A stretch of 11,086 bases of DNA, taken from the NCBI GenBank assembly GCA_016867675.1, contig VGIZ01000010.1, positions 1 to 11,086 on the forward strand. The letters run 5' to 3'. Positions 1 through 7,714 of the stretch are shown here, in pieces. The notes below the pieces were generated by a model. That model searched no databases. It worked only from the letters and a program-made list of their open reading frames with translations, and was not told where the DNA came from. Made by a program: the position numbers and the translations under genes. The stretch's first letter is position 1; each line of letters begins with the position of its first letter. The stretch is from Candidatus Aenigmatarchaeota archaeon (GTDB lineage: Archaea; Aenigmatarchaeota; Aenigmatarchaeia; QMZP01).

Positions 1-2
1 CA

Positions 3-2765
3 CAGGCGATGTTCCAGTTCATGCCTGCAATGCCATACTACGTGAGCAGCACAAACACCACGACTGTGCAGCCATCGGGTTGCATAGATTACACCTCTGT
101 CTTGAACTCAAGCCTTGACCTGTCCGGCTCGCAGGCGGTCTATAACAGGGCCCACTACCTGACCCAGGCAGGCTTCCCACCCATGGTCTACAACGGCTCC
201 GTATATCTTATGGTGCCGCCGAACTTCGGCTCTCTGACAACCAACTTCACCGATTTGGTGCGCCAGCGGGTAAACATGTCAAACATAACGCTTACGCTCG
301 ACGTCCCGGGCTTCGGGAGGATGAACTTCAGCAGGGACACGGGCAACGGCATTGACTTCACAGCTCCGGACACGATGAGCGGCATCATGGATTTCGCCAT
401 GAAAACCCTGATGTCCAAGGGCAGGATTGGCCTTAATGAAAGCGAGTTCAACGGCCTCAACACCTCCGGAAGGGCAAGACCGAACATGACGCTGTCCGCC
501 AACCTCGTCATATACAATACGACCGGAGCCCTTGGATTCTCGCAGGCAAGACCGCCAAAGATAGCATATGGCGTTTACAACGGCACAAGCGCGCCTTCAA
601 GCGTGATACCATGCAACTCAACAAAATGCAGCAGCATGCTGTTTGACGGTGAGAATGTTTCTTTCACGGTCAGCTCATGGTCCACCTACATAATAGCTGA
701 TGCCAATTACACCCTGCAGTTCGCAAACCTCAGCGGCGTGAGTTATGCCGTACTCCCGACCAACACCTCGGCATTGACGCCTGCAAATGCGACGTTCTAC
801 GTGAATATTACCAACCTTGGCAACACGAGCGGGGTGTCAAACGGAGAAATTTACAACATAACATTTACGGGCATCCCGGAATGTAACCGGGCTTCGGTCA
901 ACGATTCCACATCAAACGTAACCGCTGGTTGCCTGACAAGCCTAAATGGCAGTGCGCAGAACGGTACGAGATTTTATCTTGCGCAGAGTGCCTCGAAGGT
1001 TCTTGGCTTTAACTTCACGACCAACAGCACATCCGGCACCTACACCTTCGGCGTCCAGGCCCAACTCATAAATGCATCCAACGTAACCGAAAAGTTCTGG
1101 AACCTCAACTCAACCAGCGAGGGCATCTCATGGACAGTGGTTGTTGGAAATTTCCAGGTGACGAGCCCCACCAACACCTCCAACGTAACCACGCTGAACA
1201 ACATTAGCTTCTACTTCACGAACTACAGCACTATACGTTACATCAACTGGACCATAAACGGCACCAATAATGGCATAGCAGTCTCGCCGTCATCCCCGCT
1301 GGTCATCGGACTGGTGAACTTCTCGGAGTCAAAATGGCAGACCATGCAGAACATCTCGCTGTGGTGGAACGACACTTGGGGCAACGCCAACTGGACTAAT
1401 ATCAGCTTCGTCATCGACAACCAGAAGGCGCTCATATACAACCAGACCTATGCGACGAACAACTCTAACCTCACAGGCAACGCGCAACTCTATATGACTG
1501 CGAACCACAGCATAGCCATATCAGGCACCCACTCGGCGTGGATTACGCTGAGGAACAGTACAGGTCAGTACCCCGAGGTGAACCTGACCTTCTATGCGAA
1601 CAACAGAATCAACAACAGCGAATGGAACAAGACGCTCGCAACAACTACATATCCAGATGGCCTCTACAACCTGACATTCTGGTCAAGGGGCTGGAACAAC
1701 CTTGTCAACGCCACCGCGACAAACTGGGTATGGATAGACAATACTGCACCTTCAATATCACTTAGCCTGTCCTCAACGCTTGTGGGTATGGGTTTGCCCG
1801 TCACCATAACATGCAGCGCTTCTGACGGCGCAGGCTATGGAGTCGCTAACACCAGCCTGATTGTTACAAACCCGCTGTATGCAACATCCTCTGCATTATG
1901 CGGCTCATCATTCACAAATACAAACACGATCGGCGCATACACAGTAACCTACACCGCCACTGACCATACGGGCAAGAGCAGCTCATCATCAGCAACATTC
2001 ACTGTTGGCGGAGGCGGGGGAGGCGGCGGGGGCGGAGGCGGCACCACCACGACAGACACATTCGCAATATCCGCTATAGCGGCAGGCGCGACACAGACGC
2101 TTACGCCAACCAATGCAGCGGACATGACGCAGATACAGATAACACCCTCAGCCGCGGTTTCAAACGTGGGCTTCACGGTCACCCAGGCTACCTCCGTGCC
2201 ATCCGGCACTTCGGCCGCGCCCAACACAGCCTACGCGTACTTCACAATCACTGCAACAAACATACCTGACAGCAGCATCCAGACAGCCATAATCAAGTTC
2301 AAGATACCGAGAACTTGGATAAACAGCAACAGCATTGACGTCAGCACGGTCAGGCTCAACAGGTATGTGAATGGCACATGGGTTGAGCTTTCAACCGCTC
2401 AGACGGACACCGACGCCAACTACCTGTACTTCAGCGCCACAACGCCGGGCTTCTCGGTGTTCGCCGTGACAGCAAAGGCAGTGGCAGCACCCCCGGTTTG
2501 CACCGCAGGCGCCAAGCGCTGCACAGGCAGCAACCTTGAAACCTGCACCAACAATGCATGGGTTGCCCAGAACTGCCCCAACGGCTGCAACAGCAACACG
2601 CTGGCGTGCAACGCACCGTCAGCAGGCCAGGCCGGGGCAGGCGCAGCCGCGCCGCCTGCCGAGAACCTGTGGATTTGGTGGGCAGTCTACATAGTGGTGA
2701 TTATAACCGTAATAGCCGCTGCGGCTCTGCTCGCCAGGAGCAAGAAGAAGCCCTGGCACAAGTAG
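3..2765 (+). CDS. Large membrane-anchored surface glycoprotein with PGF-pre-PGF-like domain, 5' partial
   Basis: This is probably an extracellular surface or S-layer-associated glycoprotein. The frame is open to the window edge and the first ATG (position 9) is not followed by a signal peptide, so the true start lies upstream. Counting from that ATG (918 residues), the protein is Asn/Thr/Ser-rich with several dozen N-X-S/T sequons, as expected for a heavily N-glycosylated archaeal exoprotein. Residues about 382-666 look like beta-sandwich (Ig-like) modules. A run of 12 glycines (667-678) separates them from a region (about 682-826) that resembles the PGF-pre-PGF domain of archaeal surface proteins. 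A six-cysteine module follows (C831, C838, C846, C856, C860, C867), then an Ala/Pro/Gly linker. One membrane helix (about 887-909) and a basic tail RSKKKPWHK suggest the C terminus is cytoplasmic and the bulk lies outside. The ligand or function is unknown. The domain names rest on recognition, not on a search. Confidence 0.85.
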   Translation, partial: QAMFQFMPAMPYYVSSTNTTTVQPSGCIDYTSVLNSSLDLSGSQAVYNRAHYLTQAGFPPMVYNGSVYLMVPPNFGSLTTNFTDLVRQRVNMSNITLTLDVPGFGRMNFSRDTGNGIDFTAPDTMSGIMDFAMKTLMSKGRIGLNESEFNGLNTSGRARPNMTLSANLVIYNTTGALGFSQARPPKIAYGVYNGTSAPSSVIPCNSTKCSSMLFDGENVSFTVSSWSTYIIADANYTLQFANLSGVSYAVLPTNTSALTPANATFYVNITNLGNTSGVSNGEIYNITFTGIPECNRASVNDSTSNVTAGCLTSLNGSAQNGTRFYLAQSASKVLGFNFTTNSTSGTYTFGVQAQLINASNVTEKFWNLNSTSEGISWTVVVGNFQVTSPTNTSNVTTLNNISFYFTNYSTIRYINWTINGTNNGIAVSPSSPLVIGLVNFSESKWQTMQNISLWWNDTWGNANWTNISFVIDNQKALIYNQTYATNNSNLTGNAQLYMTANHSIAISGTHSAWITLRNSTGQYPEVNLTFYANNRINNSEWNKTLATTTYPDGLYNLTFWSRGWNNLVNATATNWVWIDNTAPSISLSLSSTLVGMGLPVTITCSASDGAGYGVANTSLIVTNPLYATSSALCGSSFTNTNTIGAYTVTYTATDHTGKSSSSSATFTVGGGGGGGGGGGGTTTTDTFAISAIAAGATQTLTPTNAADMTQIQITPSAAVSNVGFTVTQATSVPSGTSAAPNTAYAYFTITATNIPDSSIQTAIIKFKIPRTWINSNSIDVSTVRLNRYVNGTWVELSTAQTDTDANYLYFSATTPGFSVFAVTAKAVAAPPVCTAGAKRCTGSNLETCTNNAWVAQNCPNGCNSNTLACNAPSAGQAGAGAAAPPAENLWIWWAVYIVVIITVIAAAALLARSKKKPWHK
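2007..2042 (+). repeat. GGN repeat coding for a 12-glycine linker
   Basis: Thirty-six bases of consecutive Gly codons with mixed third positions (GGC, GGA, GGG) sit inside the surface-protein gene. The run joins the last Ig-like module to the PGF-pre-PGF-like region and probably acts as a flexible hinge. The mixed codons suggest the glycine run is held by selection at protein level rather than being a recent slippage expansion, though length variation between strains is possible. Confidence 0.9.
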
Positions 2766-2782
2766 GCCGCGCCATCTTTTCC

Positions 2783-2790
2783 TTTTAAAT
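2783..2790 (+). promoter_or_regulatory. TATA-like box of dph2
   Basis: The box TTTTAAAT is centred about 25 bases before the ATG at 2812, the distance expected for a leaderless archaeal transcript. No Shine-Dalgarno sequence precedes the ATG. The T-rich stretch 2777-2786 just after the surface-protein stop could also help end transcription of that gene. Confidence 0.5.
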
Positions 2791-2811
2791 CCACCCATTC
2801 AACCTTAGCCC

Positions 2812-3777
2812 ATGGTATCAATGGAAAGGGAACGGCTTGACCTGCTGATAAGCAAAGCCAGGCTGGCGGGCGCCGCCAAGGTCTTCGTGCAGGCGCCTGA
2901 GGGACTCAAGACGCAGCTGCAGGAGATAGGCTCGGCTCTTGAGAAGGCAGGGATAAGCGCCGTGCTCTCATGCGAGCCCTGCTATGGGGCCTGCGATATG
3001 AGGGACGCCGAGGCCAGGCGCCTTGGCTGCGAGCTGCTTTTGCATATAGGGCATGCGGGATTCGGGCAGATGGCAGCCAAACCAGCGCTGCCCGTGATAT
3101 ACGAGGAGTGCCCGCTGGAGGCTGACCCATCAAATGCCCTCGGGGCGGGCATGAAGGCACTGGAAGGCTTCAGGAGGATAGGACTGGCAACAACGGCCCA
3201 ATATCTCTACATGCTGGACTCAGTCAAGAGGCTCCTGGAGTCCAAGGGCAAGCTCATCCTCATAGGCAATGGCTCCGCCAATGGCAGGGCGAAGTATCCA
3301 GGGCAGGTATTGGGCTGTGACTACGCCGCAGCAACATCCATAGAAGGCAGGGTTGACGCCTTCCTGTTCATAGGCACAGGCAGGTTCCACGCGCTCGGGC
3401 TGGCGGCTGCAGTAGGTAAGCCTGTGCTCTTCCTTGACCTTGAAAACAACACATTGGAAGATATGTCGTCGGAGAAGGAAAGGCAGGAACGCATAAGGTT
3501 TGCAAGCATCGAGAAAGCCAAGGGCTGTAAAAACTTCGGAATACTCGTGAGCACTAAAACAGGCCAGGCCAACTTCAAGGCAGCCGAGGCGGCCAAGGCG
3601 AAGCTGGAGTCCAAGGGCAAGTCAGCCTGGCTGCTGGCCATGGACGCCATAGCGCCTGAAAAGCTGCTCGGGCTGAAGCTGGACTGCCTTGTCAATTGCG
3701 CGTGCCCGCGGCTCGCCGAGGACGCTGCGCAGTTCAGGAAGCCCGTCATAAGGCCGGAAGACGTAGAACGGTTGTGA
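2812..3777 (+). CDS. dph2: Diphthamide biosynthesis radical enzyme Dph2 (3-amino-3-carboxypropyl transferase)
   Basis: Dph2 catalyses the first step of diphthamide synthesis on archaeal elongation factor 2. It uses a [4Fe-4S] cluster to cleave S-adenosylmethionine unconventionally and moves the 3-amino-3-carboxypropyl group onto a histidine. The 321-residue length is close to that of archaeal Dph2. The three cluster cysteines of the family can be placed, one per repeated domain: C61 in CYGACD, C169 in GQVLGCDYAAA and C298 in NCACPRLAED. Extra cysteines lie close by (C54, C57, C296). Start choice: the TATA-like box at 2783-2790 favours the ATG at 2812 as a leaderless start, although an in-frame ATG at 2821 is possible. 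The gene lies 46 bases after the surface-protein gene and ends just before pgk, but both neighbours appear to be separately transcribed. The partner Dph5 and the EF2 gene are not in the window. Confidence 0.93.
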   Translation: MVSMERERLDLLISKARLAGAAKVFVQAPEGLKTQLQEIGSALEKAGISAVLSCEPCYGACDMRDAEARRLGCELLLHIGHAGFGQMAAKPALPVIYEECPLEADPSNALGAGMKALEGFRRIGLATTAQYLYMLDSVKRLLESKGKLILIGNGSANGRAKYPGQVLGCDYAAATSIEGRVDAFLFIGTGRFHALGLAAAVGKPVLFLDLENNTLEDMSSEKERQERIRFASIEKAKGCKNFGILVSTKTGQANFKAAEAAKAKLESKGKSAWLLAMDAIAPEKLLGLKLDCLVNCACPRLAEDAAQFRKPVIRPEDVERL

Positions 3778-3785
3778 ATAAAAAT
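3778..3785 (+). promoter_or_regulatory. TATA-like box of pgk
   Basis: The box ATAAAAAT starts immediately after the dph2 stop codon and is centred about 25 bases before the ATG at 3806. This spacing decides the pgk start: the in-frame TTG at 3797 would lie upstream of the expected transcription start. Confidence 0.5.
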
Positions 3786-3805
3786 CTTATTGCCAATTGA
3801 GACCC

Positions 3806-4963
3806 ATGGACGAAACCCATCTCATAGAAGGCACCAGGAGCTGGAGCGAGCTTGCCGGCAGGCTTGAAGGCAGGCGGGTTCTGGTCAGGAGCGACCTTAA
3901 CAAGCCGTATGAGGCCAGGCTGGAAGCAGAATTGCCATCATACCGCTTTGTCAGAAACAACGGCGGTAGGCTCTGGATAATGTCGCACTGCGGCCGCTAT
4001 GGTGAGGACGCGGAGTCGCTTGCATATGCAAAGAAACCTGTGGAGGATGCACTGGGATGCGAGGTGATACTCTTCCCTGATTACGAGGAGGCGGCGCATG
4101 CTGATCTTGGCAAAGGCAGGGTTGGCCTGCTGGAGAACACAAGGCTGCGCCCGGAAGACGAGGCAGGAGACCTGAACTACGCAAGGGCTCTGGCAGCATC
4201 AGGCGATGTCGTTGTCATCAATGGCGCCAGCGTGTGCCACAGACCGCATGCTTCGGTCACGGGCATACTGGAGTATATGCCGGGTTTTGCAGGGCCTCTT
4301 GTCGAGACAGAACATTACAAAATCAGCAGGTTCTCCGGCAAGCCCGCGGGTCATGCTGTAGCCGCGGTTGGCGGTGCCAAGCTGAAGGAAAAAATGAAGC
4401 TCCTCGCCCACCTTGCGGGCAATGGTTATGTGGCTGTGCCAGGCGGGCTGCCATTGAATAACGTCCTTCTTGCCAGGGGTTTGAAGGTTGGGAAATCAAA
4501 GACAGAAGAGGAAGGCAAAAATTATGTTGACAAGGCGGAGGCACTGCTGTCTGATGAGGATGTTGCAGCGCGCCTAAGGCTTCCAAAAGATGTTGTATGC
4601 ACGCTTGCGGACCTGACAGACCCGCTGGAATTCCCGGTCAGCCAGATACCTGATGACAGGATGGTGGTTGACATAGTGCCCGATTATTTTGATGATGATA
4701 TGGCTGTGGCGCAGATGGCCCTGCTTGTGGGTCCGCTCGGACTTTATGAAAAGGGATACAAAAGAGGCACGGAACATTTCGTTGGGCGCATGCCGAAGAA
4801 CAGCCTGATATTCGGCGCAGACACGGCAAAGTCCATGAAAGGTGTGCCTTATTGTGGTGTGATTTCCTTGGGCGGGGGTTCAGGCGCTGAGCTTTTGTCA
4901 GGCAAGGAATGGGTTGCGGTTGACAAGCTCAGGGAAAACGCAAAGAAGTTCAAGTTTCCTTAG
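3806..4963 (+). CDS. pgk: Phosphoglycerate kinase, divergent
   Basis: PGK interconverts 3-phosphoglycerate plus ATP with 1,3-bisphosphoglycerate plus ADP in glycolysis or gluconeogenesis. From the ATG at 3806 the protein has 385 residues, near the usual 390-420. The substrate-binding basic patch is conserved: D30 and N32 in SDLNKP, R38, H61 and R64 in SHCGR, R113 in LENTR, R146 in HRPHAS. The nucleotide side is also recognisable: K192 in VGGAKLKEK, GPLGLYE (309-315), D339 in FGADT and the glycine-rich SLGGGSG (354-360). Several signature stretches differ from the common form: the usual WNGP is LVGP, DAFG is replaced by GAS in the INGASVCHR stretch, and GGGD is FGAD. The enzyme is therefore a distant PGK, probably active, but activity is inferred. 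The start was chosen by the TATA spacing; a longer form from TTG at 3797 would add three residues. RuBisCO, which produces its substrate, is encoded 1.3 kb downstream. Confidence 0.9.
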   Translation: MDETHLIEGTRSWSELAGRLEGRRVLVRSDLNKPYEARLEAELPSYRFVRNNGGRLWIMSHCGRYGEDAESLAYAKKPVEDALGCEVILFPDYEEAAHADLGKGRVGLLENTRLRPEDEAGDLNYARALAASGDVVVINGASVCHRPHASVTGILEYMPGFAGPLVETEHYKISRFSGKPAGHAVAAVGGAKLKEKMKLLAHLAGNGYVAVPGGLPLNNVLLARGLKVGKSKTEEEGKNYVDKAEALLSDEDVAARLRLPKDVVCTLADLTDPLEFPVSQIPDDRMVVDIVPDYFDDDMAVAQMALLVGPLGLYEKGYKRGTEHFVGRMPKNSLIFGADTAKSMKGVPYCGVISLGGGSGAELLSGKEWVAVDKLRENAKKFKFP

Positions 4964-5060
4964 CAAATTTTACTATGCCGTACCGCCTAAGCCTGCGCCT
5001 GCTGCTTGTAATATGGGTTTATGAAGCTTTCTGCCAATATCATTTATCATAAGTGGTATC

Positions 5061-5915
5061 ATGCCCGGAAGAACGCTCACGCTGGCAGGAGGACTCGGGG
5101 CTTACGTATTCGACGAAGCCCCGACCATATACAGGCCGGGGCAGCGCGGCGAAGACCGGTCATACAGAGGCCCAAACATAATCCTCATTGAAAAGTTTCC
5201 GACAGAAAAGACGCACAAGCAGCATGCCGACGAGGCCGCAAGGCTGCTCAAGGAAGGCAGGCTTCTCGCCTGCGGAGCATGGACAGTCACAGACCGCCTG
5301 CTGGAGGCCGAATCCAAGGAAGTTGAAGAGGGTTTCGTGACAGGCCCGTACGAGCGCACCGGAACGCTCAGGGTTTATTCGCAAAAGCCCGAAGACAGGC
5401 ATGCCGGCGAGGGCTGGCTCATGGGCTTCGTCGTGGACCACCCGCTGTTTGATGAAAACAGCAATGTCGCGCTTGATTCCGAAGGCGCGCCCAAGTGCCT
5501 TGAAGGCGGCTATGTTTTCAAGTGCCCGCTTCCGCTGGCGCATGGCTATCTTAAAGACCTGCCTCCGCAAACACAGGACGCCATTGACATGCTTCATGGC
5601 ATAAAAGGCGCGAGCCAAATCCTGCCGGATTATGCTTATCTGTCTTCCTTCCCTGAAGATGGTGTTTCTGACAATGTGCGCGGCAGCTGGGACTACGACC
5701 GCCGCGAGAGCAGGCGTGTCGGCGTCACTGGCAGCTGGAGGCCGTCGAGCTCGCGCGTGCCCGTGGCCGCCCGAGGAGCCGCGAGCGGGGTTTTGAGGCG
5801 CGTCATGGGCGACGAGGAAATCGCTAAGCTGCAAACCCAGCAGGATAGGGCTGCCGATGAGCTGGCGAAACTGGGCAAGGCTTTGGCTGACAGCACAGCT
5901 TGGACAATAGAATAA
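5061..5915 (+). CDS. Protein of unknown function, 284 residues
   Basis: I do not recognise a family. The protein has no signal peptide and no membrane segment, so it is probably cytoplasmic. Residues about 1-190 look like a compact mixed alpha/beta domain containing a predicted helix around 53-68 and conserved-looking aromatic/Gly/Pro stretches such as GAWTVTDRLLE and MGFVVDHPLFDE. Residues about 205-240 are rich in Arg and Ser and probably disordered, and the last 40 residues look like a charged amphipathic helix or coiled coil. The gene lies between pgk and the divergently starting pair that includes rbcL. Its TAA stop directly abuts the stop of the minus-strand gene beginning at 6203, with no base between them. 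Only a weak AT-rich promoter candidate (5034-5047) precedes it. Codon use resembles its neighbours. It is longer and more protein-like than the 224-residue antisense frame across 5160-5834, so this strand is preferred. Confidence 0.75.
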   Translation: MPGRTLTLAGGLGAYVFDEAPTIYRPGQRGEDRSYRGPNIILIEKFPTEKTHKQHADEAARLLKEGRLLACGAWTVTDRLLEAESKEVEEGFVTGPYERTGTLRVYSQKPEDRHAGEGWLMGFVVDHPLFDENSNVALDSEGAPKCLEGGYVFKCPLPLAHGYLKDLPPQTQDAIDMLHGIKGASQILPDYAYLSSFPEDGVSDNVRGSWDYDRRESRRVGVTGSWRPSSSRVPVAARGAASGVLRRVMGDEEIAKLQTQQDRAADELAKLGKALADSTAWTIE

Positions 5916-6203
5916 TCAGCGCGCGCCCTGCTGCTCTGCCGTCTCTTCGCCTCCCTTCAGCTTGAGCAGTTCCTTGACCTCGGCGAGGCTTATCTCAACG
6001 TCCTTGGATATGCGCGCCCTGTCAACCCTGCTGAGCTGCGTCTCCTCCATGGTCGTGATGCTGCTGTTTATCTGGTCAAGCCGCGTCAGCAGCCTGCCCC
6101 TCAGCGGGCCCTTCTTCTTCAGCGCGTGCTCGCGTATGCGGTCGTAGCGCTTGCGCAGCTTCCTCACCTTGCGCGACCAGCTGAATAGGTTTATACCAAA
6201 CAT
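5916..6203 (-). CDS. Small basic helical (coiled-coil) protein of unknown function
   Basis: This 95-residue protein has no recognised domain. The N-terminal third is strongly basic (SRKVRKLRKRYDRIREH, then KKK and RGR). The rest consists of helical stretches with heptad-like hydrophobics (LLTRLDQINSSITTM, ISLAEVKELLKL) and ends in a Glu/Gln-rich tail. A helical hairpin or coiled coil that binds nucleic acid or a partner protein is possible but unproven. The start at 6203 is supported by a TATA-like box 26-28 bases upstream on the minus strand. It is transcribed divergently from rbcL, with start codons only 31 bases apart, and runs convergently into the unknown gene at 5061-5915, sharing a stop-to-stop junction. 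Confidence 0.68.
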   Translation of the reverse strand: MFGINLFSWSRKVRKLRKRYDRIREHALKKKGPLRGRLLTRLDQINSSITTMEETQLSRVDRARISKDVEISLAEVKELLKLKGGEETAEQQGAR

Positions 6204-6205
6204 AC

Positions 6206-6213
6206 AATATAAA
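6206..6213 (+). promoter_or_regulatory. TATA-like box of rbcL
   Basis: The box AATATAAA is centred about 25 bases before the ATG at 6235, so the mRNA is probably leaderless and the start at 6235 is preferred over the in-frame ATG at 6253. It lies only a few bases in front of the start codon of the minus-strand gene at 6203. Confidence 0.55.
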
Positions 6214-6225
6214 CTTGTGGACGCC

Positions 6226-6236
6226 TAATTAAAAAT
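6226..6236 (-). promoter_or_regulatory. TATA-like box of the small minus-strand gene
   Basis: Read on the minus strand this is ATTTTTAATTA, centred about 26-28 bases before the ATG at 6203. It overlaps the first two bases of the rbcL start codon, so the two divergent promoters interleave within about 33 bases. Confidence 0.4.
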
Positions 6237-7701
6237 GGATATCGTGATTACGATGACCGCTTCAAAGCTGCTTAAAACGCTCAACCCAAAGCAAAGGGCT
6301 TACGTGAACCTGAAACTCGCCGACCCGCAGAACGGCGAATACATGCTTGCGGTTTTTCACCTCGTCCCCGGCGGCAAGCTCAACATCCTCCAGTCCGCCT
6401 CTGAGGTTGCCGCAGAGTCTTCGACAGGCACGAGCTTCAGGGTCAGGACAGAGACGCCGTTCTCAAGGGAATTGAACGCGCTCGTGTACCATGTCGATGT
6501 CAAAAGAGAATTGGTCTGGATAGCCTACCCGTGGAGGCTGTTCGACAGGAGAGGCAACGTGCAGAACATACTAACCTACATCGTCGGCAACATACTCGGC
6601 ATGAAGGAGATCAGCGCGCTCAAGCTGCTGGATGTCTGGTTTCCGCCCGCGATGCTGGAGCAGTATGACGGTCCAAGCTACACGCTGGATGACATGAGGA
6701 AATACCTTGGCGTCTATGACAGGCCGATCCTCGGCACGATAATAAAACCCAAGATGGGACTCACGTCGGCGGAATACGCCGAGGTGTGCTATGATTTCTG
6801 GTCCGGAGGTGGCGACTTCGTGAAGAACGACGAGCCGCAGGCAGATCAGGACTTCTGCCCCTATGACAAGATGGTGAGGCATGTCAAGGAAGCGATGGAC
6901 AAGGCGGTAAAGAAAACGGGGAGGAAGAAGGTGCACTCCTTCAATGTGTCGGCGGCCGACTTTGACACCATGATAAAGAGGTGCGAGATGATAAGGAGCG
7001 CCGGTTTCGAACCCGGAAGCTACGCGTTCCTCATCGACGGGATTACAGCCGGATGGATGGCCGTCCAGACGCTCAGGAGGCGCTACCCCGACGTCTTCAT
7101 ACATTTCCACAGGGCTGGGCATGGAGGTTTCACCAGGCCGGAGAATCCGATAGGCTTCTCTGTGCTTGTGCTGTCCAAGTTCGCAAGGCTCGCCGGCGCG
7201 TCAGGCATACACACGGGGACGGCCGGCGTAGGCAAGATGAAGGGAAGCCCCGACGAGGATATCGTGGCGGCTCATAACATACTTCATTTCAGGGACACCG
7301 GGCATTTCTTCAGGCAGGAATGGGCGACCATACCCGAGAAGGACAAGGATGCCATGCATCTTGTCCACAGGGACATGGCGCATCACGTTATACTGGAGGA
7401 TGACAGCTGGCGCGGCATGAAAAAGTGCTGCCCGATAATTTCCGGCGGCCTGAACCCGACGCTGCTCAAACCTTTCATAGACCTGATAGGAAGCGTGGAT
7501 TTCATAACAACGATGGGTGCCGGCTGCCATGCCCACCCAGGCGGCACCAATGCGGGCGCAAAGGCACTGGTACAGTCCTGTGAAGCGTACATGAAGGGTA
7601 TAGACATAAAGAAATACGCGAAGAACCACCCCGAGCTTGCGGCAGCGATAAGGTTTTTCCCGGCGAAAGCCAAGGATATAAAACACGCGGAGAGTTCTTA
7701 G
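6235..7701 (+). CDS. rbcL: Ribulose-1,5-bisphosphate carboxylase/oxygenase large subunit, form II/III
   Basis: RuBisCO combines ribulose-1,5-bisphosphate with CO2 to give two 3-phosphoglycerates. At 488 residues, this protein closely resembles, from memory, the form II/III enzyme of Methanococcoides burtonii, including LYHVD-like, AYPWRLFDR and GPSYT stretches. The whole active site is present: E61 (spinach E60), N119 (N123), K171 and K173 in IKPKMGL (K175, K177), the carbamylated lysine K197 with D199 and E200 in GGDFVKNDEP, H292 and R293 in FHRAGHGGF, H326 in IHTGT, K334 in GVGKMKG, and S403-G404-G405 followed by TTMGAG. Residues about 352-385 contain the extra segment that corresponds to the form II/III assembly-domain insertion. 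No small subunit is encoded here, as expected. In archaea this form usually serves AMP/nucleoside salvage rather than a Calvin cycle. The start at 6235 follows the TATA spacing; 6253 is an alternative. Confidence 0.96.
   Translation: MDIVITMTASKLLKTLNPKQRAYVNLKLADPQNGEYMLAVFHLVPGGKLNILQSASEVAAESSTGTSFRVRTETPFSRELNALVYHVDVKRELVWIAYPWRLFDRRGNVQNILTYIVGNILGMKEISALKLLDVWFPPAMLEQYDGPSYTLDDMRKYLGVYDRPILGTIIKPKMGLTSAEYAEVCYDFWSGGGDFVKNDEPQADQDFCPYDKMVRHVKEAMDKAVKKTGRKKVHSFNVSAADFDTMIKRCEMIRSAGFEPGSYAFLIDGITAGWMAVQTLRRRYPDVFIHFHRAGHGGFTRPENPIGFSVLVLSKFARLAGASGIHTGTAGVGKMKGSPDEDIVAAHNILHFRDTGHFFRQEWATIPEKDKDAMHLVHRDMAHHVILEDDSWRGMKKCCPIISGGLNPTLLKPFIDLIGSVDFITTMGAGCHAHPGGTNAGAKALVQSCEAYMKGIDIKKYAKNHPELAAAIRFFPAKAKDIKHAESS
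7676..7683 (+). promoter_or_regulatory. Possible internal TATA-like box for the CPSF2-like gene
   Basis: ATATAAAA lies in the last codons of rbcL, about 35 bases before the ATG at 7715. Transcription from it would give a leader of roughly 10 bases. The nuclease gene could therefore be transcribed separately as well as by read-through from rbcL. Confidence 0.3.
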
Positions 7702-7714
7702 GCTGTGTTGCGAT

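Noticed and set aside
5160-5834. A 224-residue open frame on the minus strand
   Set aside because: It lies wholly antisense to the 284-residue plus-strand gene, is rich in Ala and Arg as GC-rich shadow frames are, and has no promoter-like box or recognisable domain.
6571-7122. A 183-residue minus-strand frame inside rbcL
   Set aside because: rbcL is certain from its catalytic residues, and this is a shadow frame with no independent support.
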